DNA from: Atkinsonella hypoxylon
Lineage: Eukaryota; Ascomycota; Sordariomycetes; Hypocreales; Clavicipitaceae
Direction of reading: 5' to 3'
NCBI GenBank assembly: GCA_000729835.1
Contig: JFHB01000122.1
Span: forward strand, 26,994 to 90,993
Length of the DNA stretch: 64,000 nt
Under the pieces are notes generated by a model. That model was not told the DNA's origin, did no database searches, and saw only the letters and a list, made by a program, of their open reading frames with translations. Below, in pieces: positions 14,001-25,318 of the stretch. Each line of letters opens with the position of its first letter. Positions within the stretch are counted from its first letter, which is position 1. The position numbers and the translations under genes were made by a program.

Positions 14001-15013
14001 AGCTCGACCCAGAATGCCGAGCCGAGGATAGTTATGAAAGAGCTTTGTGCTTTGTGTCGCTATATCGCCAAGAACGGGCGTGTCTCCTTGATTACCGTCA
14101 ATGGGATATTAAAGGCAAGCTTGGCCGCTAATCCGTTTGATCAAAGCGCCATTGACAGACGGTCAACCTAGAATGCAGAGCCGTAGTAGGGCTCAATTCA
14201 GCCGGATGTCTCGCTGTGTTTTATATTAATGCTCAAGGATCAATTCGGGAGATTTTGACATGACAGCGTAGCAAGACCCGAGGGTCCAACCGTGCCGGCA
14301 CTCCTCAAATCAATATGTATTGTAATTATGTTGAACGTCTCAAACGGGTGACATTCAGACGCATTCCCCGTAGCTCTCTGCAACCGGGCTTGAAATCCCA
14401 AGATCGAAGAGCATGCCCTTCAAACTGATAGTTACCAAGTCGAATAGCGAGTGTGCCAGTCGAGGTCTTCCTACCGCATACTGCTCAAGTTTCGGCATTG
14501 CCGCCATGAATTGAGAAATCTGGAATATGGCCCTTCATCAGCTCGTTTACATGTGGCCTATCACCCACCTGGATCTCAGCGCTGCTGACCTCAGCTTATC
14601 ATCGTGACGTCTAAAATGGGTTGGAGAATAGTACTTGGCACAAGCTTTATTCATTGGATTGGATGGTGTGGACGCTATTCATTCAATGCGGTCAAGCCCT
14701 TGTGTAGATCACCTCCGCAGGTATGGCTAAGTCGAAGCCGATGGTCACTTGCAAGGAACGGGGCGGAAGGGGGCCAATCAGGACAGTGTGGGTCCTAGTG
14801 TACTTTGGATAATATGCTGGAACGAGGCGGTGATAGAAGTACCAGCCATTATTCCGTAGGCCGTGTCGTACGGAATACAAGCCGCTAGGTTACCTCGCCT
14901 CGCACACATGGCAGCCACGCCTCGCCTTGACGCTTGTGCTTCTGGTGGTGTGGTCGAGTCATTGGCTGGCTGTTTCGCACTACGGATAACTCCGCACATA
15001 CCACGCCAGGTAC

Positions 15014-15048
15014 GGACTGCGGACTGTGGACTGTGGACTGTGGACTGT
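15014..15048. repeat. 7 bp minisatellite, five copies
   Basis: Unit GGACTGT (first copy GGACTGC) repeated five times without gaps in noncoding DNA, just downstream of a dispersed TACGGA-type word. Copy number is likely polymorphic. Confidence 0.8.
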
Positions 15049-15252
15049 GGAGTACACCCACTGTACCTATGCGCGCCAAGCTGGTTCCTGGTGATAATCT
15101 GGAACTCATTCACAAGCTCTTACTAAACCACTTTGAAACCAGATTGTCAGCGGGCTTTGGCAAGAATATGGGCCTCTCTTGTGATTGATGAAGATGGACT
15201 CAAAGTGGACTGAAAGCGTCTCTAGGAATCCGAGCTGAGGCGCAATACACCG

Positions 15253-15273
15253 TAGGTACCTACCTGGTACCTA
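15253..15273. repeat. TAGGTACC/TACCTGGTACC motif cluster
   Basis: Imperfect palindrome made of TAGGTACC words. It lies within 60 bp of GTACGGAGTATTCCGTAC at about 15313-15330, so both dispersed palindrome families meet here. Confidence 0.55.
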
Positions 15274-16107
15274 ATGCTGCGTCATCGAATACACGTGTGC
15301 CTCAGGTACCCAGAAGTACGGAGTATTCCGTACATATAGTGTAACTAATGTGTTGGTTCCCCTACCTGGAAAGGAGTACATGAAAAGAAAGCATCCTGTA
15401 CGGAATATGCACCGTTCAACTGGCTGGACGAGGCTGTTGTGGTGAAGTATTAGCGAGGTGCGCGCGCGATTCTTCTTCGTGTCTACTTTGGTCCATGGGC
15501 GATGGCGATCCAACATTGTGATTGAACCAAACGGCGGCGTGGCCTTGGGACAAAATATGGCTCCAGTTTGCTACTCTCACCCGGGAGGCTTAGTAGATTG
15601 TGTACTCCGTCCATGCGTCCGTAGAAAACAAGTATAGGCACACAGGAGACAGATTTCTCGAGGGGTCCTGCCGTATGTGCTGGTACGCCTGAGCTGCTGT
15701 ATAATCTGTCATCACGGTTGATGGGTTCGCCAACGAGACTGGACCAAATTAATCTACTTTCGGTTTATTTTATTTATTTATTAATTGGGGGTTTTTTTTT
15801 TTGGCTCCGCCAAGGATCATGCGTCAAAAAAAAAAAAAGTTTAATAATAATAAAAAACACCCAATCGGCCTTTGCTCCGCACAAGGTGCGCTACTCCGTA
15901 CTCCGTAGAACTAGATGCCATGTTGCTTCGGCACGGCCTAAAGCGGAACGTGGAACACGGTCGGATCAGGCTTAGGTTATTAATTAAGTCTAAGTCTGAG
16001 TCTACCGCCTGGCAAACGTGGCGCGCACCAACCCTTTTCACTGGCTGCCGCCTGGGTGATCGTGGACCGTGTGATGGCTGAGCGAGCCATCTGACTGACA
16101 AGCCACC

Positions 16108-16143
16108 GCATCCGGACGCTGTAGAGCATCCGGACGCTGTAGA
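16108..16143. repeat. Perfect 18 bp tandem duplication
   Basis: GCATCCGGACGCTGTAGA occurs twice, head to tail and identical, in noncoding DNA. It looks like a recent duplication. Confidence 0.85.
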
Positions 16144-16677
16144 AACGATGGATCTTCAATCACATCAACTGAGCGTTTGGTCCATGATCATGCCTCGGGG
16201 CTATGACCATGGGACCGTCACAGCTCCTGCTGGAGACCCATGGTGTACAGGAGTGTAATATCTGCTAACCAATTTCAGAAACCTATGTCAGCGTTGACGA
16301 GACGAGACGAGACAAGAATTGTCAAGATGTGCTGTGTATGGACAACGTTTCGTTCATGTAGTGGCTTGGTGCATGGCGTATCGTATCGCACATGGCTCGT
16401 GAATAACCAGAGCTAAGAGCGAGCAAGATCGCTCGCATAGGGAAATTTTGCCATCAGACCATACTGGACGAGGTAGTCACATATGAAACGACAGACCGGA
16501 GTCATGCGTCGACTTGCATCTGTAATGTTAGTGCTGTTGCTAGCCAGAGATTATCAAGCATTCTTTCTTCCATCTACCGTTTAGCCAAACATGGTAGCAA
16601 GAACTCGAGCAATCAACCGGCCATGTTACGATAGCTCGAACCATATTTTCTCAGTGCTCCAACCATAAAACCATGTA

Positions 16678-16695
16678 CATATATATATATATATA
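16678..16695. repeat. (TA)n microsatellite
   Basis: A run of about nine TA units inside an AT-rich stretch that also has ATT repeats at 16900-16920. Confidence 0.8.
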
Positions 16696-16990
16696 GGCAA
16701 GACTTTAAGTCCATCTGGACGGCGAGAATCCTCCGATTATCCATGTAGGGTGGGAAAAGATCATTCATGATTTATCAGTGCCTGGTTCCGTATTGATTTA
16801 TAACTTCTTAGTACACAAGCAATCAGAACAGAAATAGGGCAGACTAACTAGCGGTATTAAGATGAAGAAAGCTTGAAGAAGCCTTAGGTTGAAGGGGGTT
16901 TTTTATTATTATTATTATTTCAATAATTTTTCAGACATCATATATTATTACTCTACATCATTACTTTATTGGCTAATCAAGACCCCAAGG

Positions 16991-17018
16991 TAGGTAGGTA
17001 CACTAGGTACCTAGGTAG
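16991..17018. repeat. TAGGTACCTAGGT motif cluster
   Basis: TAGG/TACC words repeated in both orientations, ending in a perfect TAGGTACCTA palindrome. It sits 300 bp left of the inverted repeat at 17320. Confidence 0.6.
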
Positions 17019-17319
17019 CCAAGGAGGGTATTGACAGATTAATCTGGCCGTCACTGCACACTCTATTGTGTGTGCTGAAGCTCGGACTAAACTGTCACCA
17101 CCTGCCAGTTCAGGCAAGATGAGGTCGGCTCGGGTGCTAAGGGTCGGGTCATCTAGTACAGACTACAGACTCTGCAGGTAATTGCATACCTACATAAAGG
17201 TGACCGGGTGTGGCGCTCATTTGGAAACTGTTTCCGAGAAGAACAAAGATCGTCGTTCCCTCCACAAAAAGGGCTGGCCAAAGGATGTATCCGTACAGGC
17301 GGGGGGGGGGGGTGTTCAG

Positions 17320-17670
17320 ACAAGCCGACCATGCCACCCCTCCCCTGTAGCCTGATCTGACCACCACTAGGTGACCTCGCCTGACCATTAGAGGGACCTT
17401 ATCTAACCAATGGGTTATTAAATAGGGCTTAGATCAAGTCAAGTTAAGTTAGGGTTAGGGAAGGTATTTGATATGTAAATTTTAAGAAAAAACAAAGGGT
17501 TAGAATTAGGGTTAGGAGTTAGGGTGAGAATAATCAGCTAAGGTATCTTTAATGGTGAGGCGAAGTCACTTAGTGGTGGTGGTCAGGTCAGTTTACAAGG
17601 GGGAGGGGAAAAGAGAGAGAGAGAGGAGGGGAGGGGGGGAGGGCCGGGGGGGGGGGGCATGGTCGGCTTG
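17320..17670. repeat. Imperfect inverted repeat flanking telomere-like DNA
   Basis: The arm at about 17320-17409, read on the minus strand, matches 17535-17670 on the plus strand: both contain an AAGGT...TAATGGT start, GTCAC.TAGTGGTGG in the middle and GGCATGGTCGGCTTG at the end. Many differences are C/T or G/A transitions (GAGGTCACCTAG against GAAGTCACTTAG), as repeat-induced point mutation or long decay would leave. The right arm carries an extra purine-rich insert of about 50 bp. Either the termini of a fold-back element or a duplicated subtelomeric segment is possible. Confidence 0.6.
17449..17525 (+). repeat. Interstitial telomere-like TTAGGG units
   Basis: TTAGGGTTAGGG is at 17449-17460; GGGTTAG, TTAGGGTTAGG and TTAGGG follow at 17497-17525. 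TTAGGG is the usual telomere unit of filamentous ascomycetes. The units are few and interrupted, all in one orientation, and sit in the loop between the two inverted arms. Confidence 0.65.
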
Positions 17671-18374
17671 CGCGTATACTCACAGACGGGTCACCAGGTT
17701 CTGGACCATGTATCCCTGCACCACCGGTGACATAATTCTGACTCCATGTTGTAGGAAAATTGGTGTTAGCCGCAACTGATGGATATGGGGATTCGCGCGT
17801 GCTGGTAATGAATAAATATTGTGTAATTCATCACTGCGATAAACCACTGCTTGGTTGGCATCAAGCTGAATAGCATTGCAAAGCAACACAATCTGTGATG
17901 CTAGAAAATGCCCGGGGGAAATATTCATTCATTTGTCTATTGTATGTCCCCATCCCTTGATTGCTGGGCCACGGGCAGTCAATCCTCAAACAGTCCAATT
18001 TCGCTCTTCAGTCCTCTTTCTTAATGAGGTACCTATCAAGCTGGGATGGAAATAGTGAGACATCATAGGCCCCCCGCCCTTTTGTTTGCAATGATTGATA
18101 GAGGGTCAGTGATGATAATACTTTCTAAATCTTGCCAATAGTAGGAAAAATGCCATGTAAAAAGAGGCCAACTAACCGGTTGGTTTGCTTGGTGTTGACC
18201 AGCAAGTCGTTGTTCTCGTCTGAATTAAAAGGTCAGGCGGCTGCCAAGGCACTAGACGCAGGTTCCATATGATAGGTGTAGACGCGTAGGAGCCACTTCC
18301 GTGCGCCTTCCTCCTTCCTGCACATGTTTTCTGGGACTGCCTAAGCAAGCAGCCACGAGTCTTGAAGGTGCCTG

Positions 18375-18397
18375 CCTACCTACCTAGGTAGTACCTG
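18375..18397. repeat. CCTACCTACCTAGGTAGTACC motif cluster
   Basis: Further dense cluster of the ACCTAGGT word family; TACCTGGCAG and TACC words continue to about 18455. Confidence 0.55.
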
Positions 18398-20393
18398 GCA
18401 GCTATGGTAAGTACAAGCACCTGGCAGGTACTTACATAGCCCCAGGGTAGTACCTTCCTTCTCTGCTACAGTACTGAGGCAGGCTCAGCAACTGTTTGTC
18501 GTCAAATGGCCCTCAGCCACTTGTTCCTTCTCTGCGCTGGCGGCGCTCTGATAATTAATAATGGCTTGGTTAGAGATGCCATGCAACTTTGCGACATAGA
18601 CTACGGCTCCATTCCGGTCATAACATCGCGTCCGTCAAGAGCGTCTAACCTCTTCGGAACTTACCAGACGCACAACAGGTGGCGCTAATAGCCGATAAAG
18701 CCCACAGTTCCTCGGCTCTTCTACCACATCGGTTTATCTTTCTTCGCCAGTCGATCCATACTGGGACGCTCCCTGATTGCCTTCCTCGGCTAATTCTCTC
18801 TTAAAAGGCAGGTCTTGCCAGGCTTCTGAAACACGATTGCCAGAAAGCCTTCGCTCGCAAAAACGATGCCAAAGCCTACGTGCCCTTGGATGCCTGCCTC
18901 ATGCACTTGAGTAGCCTACCAAAGCAAACGATGGCACAAACACTGAGCATAGCAAAGCGAGCCTGATGCATGCTACTGTATGGTATATTGCGGCTTTGTC
19001 CCACCATTATCAAGCATTCCCCCATCAATCGCTCATCAAGAAGAGACAGTGAATGGCCTATGCAAAACCGTGGCCAATGTCGATTGTTCAAATGACAGAC
19101 TGCGAAGAGGAGCACAACAAAGATTCCCAAAGAAAACGTCCATACTGGTTCATCTCACAACGCTTCTCTCGGCGGGCGACGTGGCTATCTTTCCATGCAG
19201 CATCATGCTGTCGTCGCAGAAGACTTCAACAGTGGTGGCCTGCACTGATGCGACCTTCTTTGTGAAGCTTTTCGATTGCACTAGCTGGAGTCATGTGTCC
19301 TTCTCAGGTGTCAGTACCATCGTATCTTTTCGTGAGTACTCCCTCGCCACATCCGGGTCTTGACGGCAAGGAAGTAAAGTAAACTTCTTTCACCACGCCA
19401 CCATTGGCTGTCAAACTCCCCGTGGCTCGCTCGTCGGGGATTGGTCACCGCAATTAGCATGATAGTATAAATTGTTTCTTTGTTCGATGCCTTGCGCAGA
19501 TTATATGAGGGTTTACGAATACTGTCATGAGTCTGTCGCTATGCTTTGTTCTAATTATATCAAGAACGAAAAAGTCTTACTTCGGTCCCTTGTACTCGAA
19601 TTGGCGCGTGTAAGAAGCCAGCCGTTTTGCCGCGGCAGTCCATAACATGGGCTCTTTCACAGTATGATAGACATGCCTGGTAGATGTTACTGTGTGTGTG
19701 TACGGAATACTCACAGCGCGAGCAGAGACAATACAGACGAGTCCAGCCTCCCCAGTCATATTCAACCCAGATTTTGACAATTACAACAGCGGTGGCGGGC
19801 TGTCATTACGGAGTAGAGATTCTGTCACCGGTTCGAAAAGGTTTCTGGGCTGCAGACGCCGTCAACGCGGTGTCCGGGATGTACTGTATTTGTATTGAAC
19901 GAAGATGCTTGCGCTTCGCCAGTAACAATGAGACAATGAGCCGGGCCTGTAGAAGATTGCGGCAGTCGGCTTTCCAAATAAGGTACTCGCCATTCCTCGA
20001 TCAACATGTATATATCGGGCCGGGTACGAGTGAGACTTCATTAGCACGTGTGCCTGAATTTTGGACGACACCGCCGAGCGTCTCTGGATGAAGGCTGGCC
20101 GCCCCCTCCTCCTAGCGCCGACTTCACCATCGTCAACCTCCATCCACACCCCCTCCACGGCCGTTTCCCACCCACCTTGGGGGCTTGAGGGCTTGATAGG
20201 GATGATTCAGTGTGCCCCCCCAGCAGATTGGACCCGGTTCCACCTCAACCGCCTGCTACTCCAAAACCAAAACCAGCATAGCGGAATCCTGAGAAGGACC
20301 AGGGTGATGGCCGCCGATGAGGTCTCTGGTCGTCGATGGAACAGCATGGTATCGACAAGGTGTGCTCAACCTATGCCTGATACTCTATCTACG

Positions 20394-20443
20394 TCCCCTC
20401 CTGGTCCCCTCCTGGTCCCCTCCTGGTCCCCTCCTGGCCCTCC
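20394..20443. repeat. 11 bp minisatellite
   Basis: Unit CTGGTCCCCTC repeated about three and a half times in noncoding DNA 750 bp upstream of the Zn2Cys6 gene. Strand asymmetry (C/T on plus) is strong. Confidence 0.8.
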
Positions 20444-21186
20444 TTATGTATTCCGCCTACATATGTACGGGGTTGGAACATGGGGCAGCGCACCACACAA
20501 CCCATGTTACATGCTTGCGAAACTTTCTGAGCCCTGATGAGCCGTCCTGGTTCGTGCTGTTCGTGCTTGAGCTCTGCCATGCGGCGTCCCAGAGAAGTGG
20601 CTTGCAATTCTACCGGTCTGGATCTTTGCCATCTAAGATGCTGTCCCCTCAACGTCTTTACTTCACCAAGGACTTCCGCCCCATGAACCATTTACTCCGT
20701 TTGACAGCATCGGAGAGCTCCTTTGACTTCCTTTTTCTTTTTTCTTCCGCAAACTGCCAAATCTTCTCGTTACTCTCTGCTTCGGCTTGCCCAGTCCTGC
20801 TGACTGGTCTCTCGGTGGTTACTGAAGTGCGATAATTCCCTTTGGCGGGGGAAAATTGGATGAAGGAAGAAGCATCAAACGACATCAGCATACTCAGACT
20901 ACGGCGGTTCATCCTGTAACGCATCGCTCGGCCGCTGCGATACCAGGTGATGAAGACCACGCTTCTTCGAACGACTTTTTGGCCTACAAGTGGACGCTCA
21001 TGTTTCATAACCACTAAGCTGTTACTCGAGGTTAACCTTTTCATGGCACTGCGGACTATTCTAAATCTCGATTAAAGCACGCTCACGCCATCCACCATCC
21101 CGCCATCCCGCCATCCCGCCCTCCGGCCCTCACGCCCGCCGCCTTCTGCTTGCCTTCGAGGTGAGTGCTCTTTGTCGGCAAAAAAT

Positions 21187-24100
21187 ATGAGTGGCGGCCA
21201 ACGTCGAGTCAACCCTCATCATGTTCAGCCTCTACTCGATTCTGTTCCCTCCAATACCATGTATCATGACCAAAGTTCAGCCTCCTTGAACGGGACCTCA
21301 CCAGTGGTTATCAAAGGCAATGCCTTCCACGAATTTGCCTTCCCGTTTCCTAGTATGGACCAAAGCCACTTGATGAGCGTGCCCGATGTATCCTTTGGCA
21401 ACCAAATTGGCACAGCTTTTATTCAACATCATGGATTCAATGGCAATGGAGCACCAATGCCCTCTCATGTCTCTGCGATTCCCGTCCCACCACCGGCCGG
21501 CTCAGCCTTTGGGCCGGGGCCTGAAGCCAGCCATCGCGGAACAAGCTTGGACATTGTTGATGACGGCAGTGGTGGAAAACGCTCACCAACAGAGCATTCG
21601 TTTGAAGATGTCGGGAGTGATGAATTTGGTTTGCCAGCGAGTAGCAGAGCGGACGGTACTGACCCTGGTGGTAAAAGCGGCGACGACAAGTCCAGCGCGG
21701 CCCCAGCCTGGAGCGAACTCAAGACTAAGGCTGGCAAGGATCGTAAGCGCCTGCCTCTCGCATGCATTGCCTGTCGCCGCAAAAAGATTCGCTGTTCTGG
21801 AGAAAAGCCTGCATGCAAGCATTGCCTAAGATCACGTATCCCTTGCGTGTATAAAGTCACCACTCGAAAAGCAGCACCACGCACTGACTACATGGCCATG
21901 CTGGACAAGCGGTTGAAGAGAATGGAGGACCGAATCATCAAGATAATCCCCAAAACAGATCAAGACACGACGCCGTCCATCACCAGAGCCATCGTGAAGC
22001 CCGCCGTCCTCGGAGCTAATTCGGGTAATAAATCGGCATCCAGAAAGCGTGGCGCCGAGGAGGCTCTTGGCTCAGATCTTGAAGGCTGGGCGAAGGCATC
22101 AGCCAAGGTCAAGGTTGCTGATGATGCAAGCGACTGCCCCGCTGCGAAGAATGAAAAAGCCTCTGAGGATGATAGCTTGTACCAAGAAGGCATTGACGCT
22201 TTGCCCTCTAAAGAAGTTCAAGAACATCTCGCCGAGGTATTCTTTGACAACATCTATGGGCAGGCGTATTATCTACTACATAAACCCAGTTATATGCGCA
22301 AGTTAAAGTACGTTCGAGACTGGACATCCTTTCCTACTTTTGTGTCTGCACGCTGCGATTTCTCATCCCGTTGGGGAGCATGATATCCGTCGATGCTAAT
22401 ACCAGCTGCGCTTTAGGAATAACACACTGCCGCCGGTTCTTGTTCTCTCTGTTTGTGCTGTTGCTGCACGATTCGCGACGCAATCCAACATTGCTGGCGC
22501 AGCCAGACCATTTTGTCGCGGGGAGGGGTGGGCATCGCACGCTCGAGATATTTGTACACGGAGGTATGAATGGCCGAACATGACTGTGCTAACCTGCCTC
22601 CTGCTCCTGGGATTACACGAATTTGGAACTTGCCATGGCGGACGGAGCTGGGCTTTAGGGGGCCAAGCCATTCGCATGGCATTCGCCTTGCGACTTCACA
22701 AAGACCTGGACCATAACTCATCAAGGCGCGGTAACAAAACTCCACTGAGCTTTATTGATCGGGAAATTCGGCGGCGTACCATGTGGGCTTGTTTTCTAAT
22801 GGACCGCTTCAACTCATCCGGATCGGATCGGCCGATGTTCATCAAAGAGGAATCCATACAGATTCAGTTGCCTGTAAAGGAATCGTACTTCCAGCTTGAC
22901 ATTCCTGCACAAACGAAATTGCTTGATGGATCTGCGAGTCAATCAGAGCCTTTGACTGAGGGGAGCAATGCCTCGCCTGAGGAGAATATGGGCGTCGCAG
23001 CGTACACTATCCAGGCCATCGCGATTTGGGGTCGCATTGTCGAGTATTTACACCAGGGCGGCAAAGATCTTGACGCTTTTCCTTTTTGTAGCGAACGGTC
23101 CAGGCATGCGGAGCTTGTGCGGCAAGTCGAAGATCTGCAGCAGAACCTACCGAAGGCTATGCAATACTCTGTCGACAATTTGAACCTGCACATGACTGAA
23201 AAGACGGCTAGCCAATTTCTGCTGATGCACCTGTCAATGCAGCAAAATGCCCTCTTCTTGCACAAAGCAGCTATCACATGGGCGGCTACCATAAGCGAAA
23301 AAGAGGCATCTCCGGAATTTGTCTCACGAGCAAGTACGAATACCGTTGTTGCGGCGAACAGAATTTCCGAGATCTTGAGGGATGCAGAGCAGGCCAAGTG
23401 CAACGTAACGGCTCCTTTTGCGGGCTACTGTGCCTTCTCTGCCACGAACATCCATATTTTCGGCATCTTCTCTGGGAATGCCACCGTCAAAGCAACAGCA
23501 GAGGCTAATGCCGGAATCAACATCAAGTTTCTGCGAAAGACGATGCGAAACTGGGGTATGTTTCACTGGATGGTTGAAGACATTCGTAACCAATACCGCC
23601 ATGCGCTGGAAGCGTCCAGATCAGGCAAACTAGGGACCGATGGGTCAAAAGCATGGCCTGTACTGCAGTACTCAGATTGGTTCAACAGATATCCGCATGG
23701 GGTCTCCGACTTTGACGTAGTAGAGCCGACTGCTCAGCGAAGAAAAGAGAGGGGCGAAGACGCTGTTCTAGAACAGATACCAGAACTTCAGTCTGTTGAG
23801 GAATATTTCACCAGCCTCGCGTCACCATCCAGTACGGAAGGCGGTTTGGCAGCTCAAGGTGCGCCAAACAAACGGAGACAGAACTCCAGAAAGCCGTGCG
23901 AGCCTATCGGCAACAAAACGAACAGCAAAACGAGTGATGCAGCCCGGACACAGCCCACTGCTGGCCCGTCCAAGAAGTCGAGGCCGCGAGCAACGTCGCG
24001 GCAGCCATCTTTATTGGCTGGTAGCCAGCAGAACGGACCCGTTTCCACCGGATATAATCCAGCGCCTCTGTCAAATGTTCAAACAACTCAGCCCTACACA

Positions 24101-24631
24101 GCTATGTCACCGATGAGCCCTGTCCAAGCCTCACCTTTTCCCCCACCCGCGTCGGGTCAATCTACATTCTATGCTCGTGATATGCTTCAAATGAACAATG
24201 TGGGTCAGGGAGGGGCAGACATATCACAAAACCTAGAGCCACAACTCTCTTTTGGATATAATCTGTCTTCTGGCGTGCCAAATATGGTGGATACTGGCGC
24301 AGGGCACTGGCACGTCAAAGATATAGGCGATAAGATGCTCGACCACAACCAACAAGCAATTAAGATGGAAAGCGGGAATATGACTCCTCGCCATCTTCAT
24401 ATTCAGGGTCAGATAGGTGCTGACGGGCTGCTCGAGTTCAGCGGCAATGACATCCCGGCAGGATGGTTTATGCCTTTCAGTATGGAGCCAAGAGCTGAGT
24501 TGCAGGACATAGGTATTACCAGGGAAGGCGAAGTCACTGGCAATGGTGCAGTCGACACCTACAATTGCCTCTTCGGTGCGAACGGCGTGGGCATGCCCCA
24601 GAGCATAGACGGCTTGCGGCATTCATTGTAA
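21187..24631 (+). CDS. Zn2Cys6 transcription factor with fungal-specific middle homology domain
   Basis: Model: join(21187..22307,22417..24631), 1111 aa. The binuclear zinc cluster is complete at residues 193-220 (CIACRRKKIRC, then CKHC and a final Cys) and is followed by a basic linker and a short coiled coil (DKRLKRMEDRIIKIIPK). The 109 bp intron (GTACGT donor, GCTAAT branch, CTTTAG acceptor) joins MRKLK to NNTLPPVLVLSVCAVAARF. The second exon carries the fungal_trans signature, including LGLHEFGTCHGGRSWALGGQ and the RRTMWACFLMDRF block. The C-terminal third is Pro/Gln/Ser-rich and probably the activation region. The start is ATG at 21187, because the frame just upstream begins only at TTG. 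Target genes cannot be told from the sequence. Confidence 0.9.
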
Positions 24632-25318
24632 TCAGCTCCTATAGGGCTTTCGAAGTTCAAGGTCGAACTGAGACACCGAAAAGCATCACATAGGAGATGT
24701 ACAAAAGGGAGTACGGTCCAAAGTACCATGTACTGAATACCGCTCAAAATGGGGAGCCAAAGGGCTTGATGGGAGGAAGCAGGCTTGACTTCTGCAGCAA
24801 TAGCCTTCTTACCATACTTCAATGTTCCCATAGTTTCGTTGCATGGATCTTGACGGAATAGGACAAGCTGCATCATGTCGCTACTATGCGTCTTCCCTTA
24901 ATTTTGGGATTTTTCTTCTTTTTCTTCTTTTTTTTCTTCTTCTTTTTTTTAATTTAATTTTATATTATTATTTTGGGGTTTGTTTTGTTGGATAAAATAC
25001 TGCTTGTAGATTCCCGGGCAGGGTAGCAGATCCAGCCATTGTATAGTTAGCGTGCATGGGAAGGGAAGGCAGGAAACCAGGTGGGAAATACTCTTTATAT
25101 ACCCCAAAATGAAATCTAATGAGGCCACACATCGTTCAGCGTGTTTTGCAATCTCCAACTTTTACATGTAAAGCGAGGATGAAACCACAAGGTAGGGCAA
25201 GTGGCATAGTCCCAGGTTATGTATGTAACGCCATTCTATATGCTATCGGCATCTCGTGCAGAAGACACAATTGAGAAACACTCAAAACACCATTTCACAC
25301 ACGGCCTTGCATCCTCAC
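24632..25318. other. Convergent intergenic region, 687 bp
   Basis: Lies between the stops of the Zn2Cys6 gene and KRI1. It contains a long pyrimidine tract (TTC/T-rich, about 24905-24975) that would serve as a U-rich 3' end signal for the plus-strand gene. No further gene was seen. Confidence 0.5.

Larger units (their letters stand above)
8641..21186. other. 12.5 kb region without a credible gene
   Basis: No frame here shows a recognisable domain, a consistent exon chain or codon structure comparable with the flanking genes; the longest open frames are under 175 codons and low in quality. The stretch holds T or A runs (8660, 9790-9835, 11776, 15790-15840), G runs (17310, 17650), clustered ACCTAGGT and TACGGAGTA words, minisatellites and an inverted repeat with telomere-like units (listed separately). 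It is the largest gene gap in the window. It could hide noncoding transcripts, wide regulatory DNA for the regulator at 21187, or decayed transposons. Confidence 0.6.

Noticed and set aside
15014..15048. CRISPR array
   Set aside because: The repeats are contiguous 7-mers without spacers and the genome is eukaryotic.
17449..17525. True telomere-telomere fusion
   Set aside because: A head-to-head fusion should show TTAGGG meeting CCCTAA; here all units are on one strand and few, so only an interstitial origin is claimed.
20061..20835. Overlapping frames of 158 and 172 codons before the Zn2Cys6 gene
   Set aside because: They include the 11 bp minisatellite, have no conserved features and no splice structure connecting to the downstream gene.
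21187..24631. Assignment of the large Zn2Cys6 gene to a named regulator such as XlnR
   Set aside because: The zinc cluster and middle domain are generic for the class and no diagnostic motif of a named regulator was recognised.
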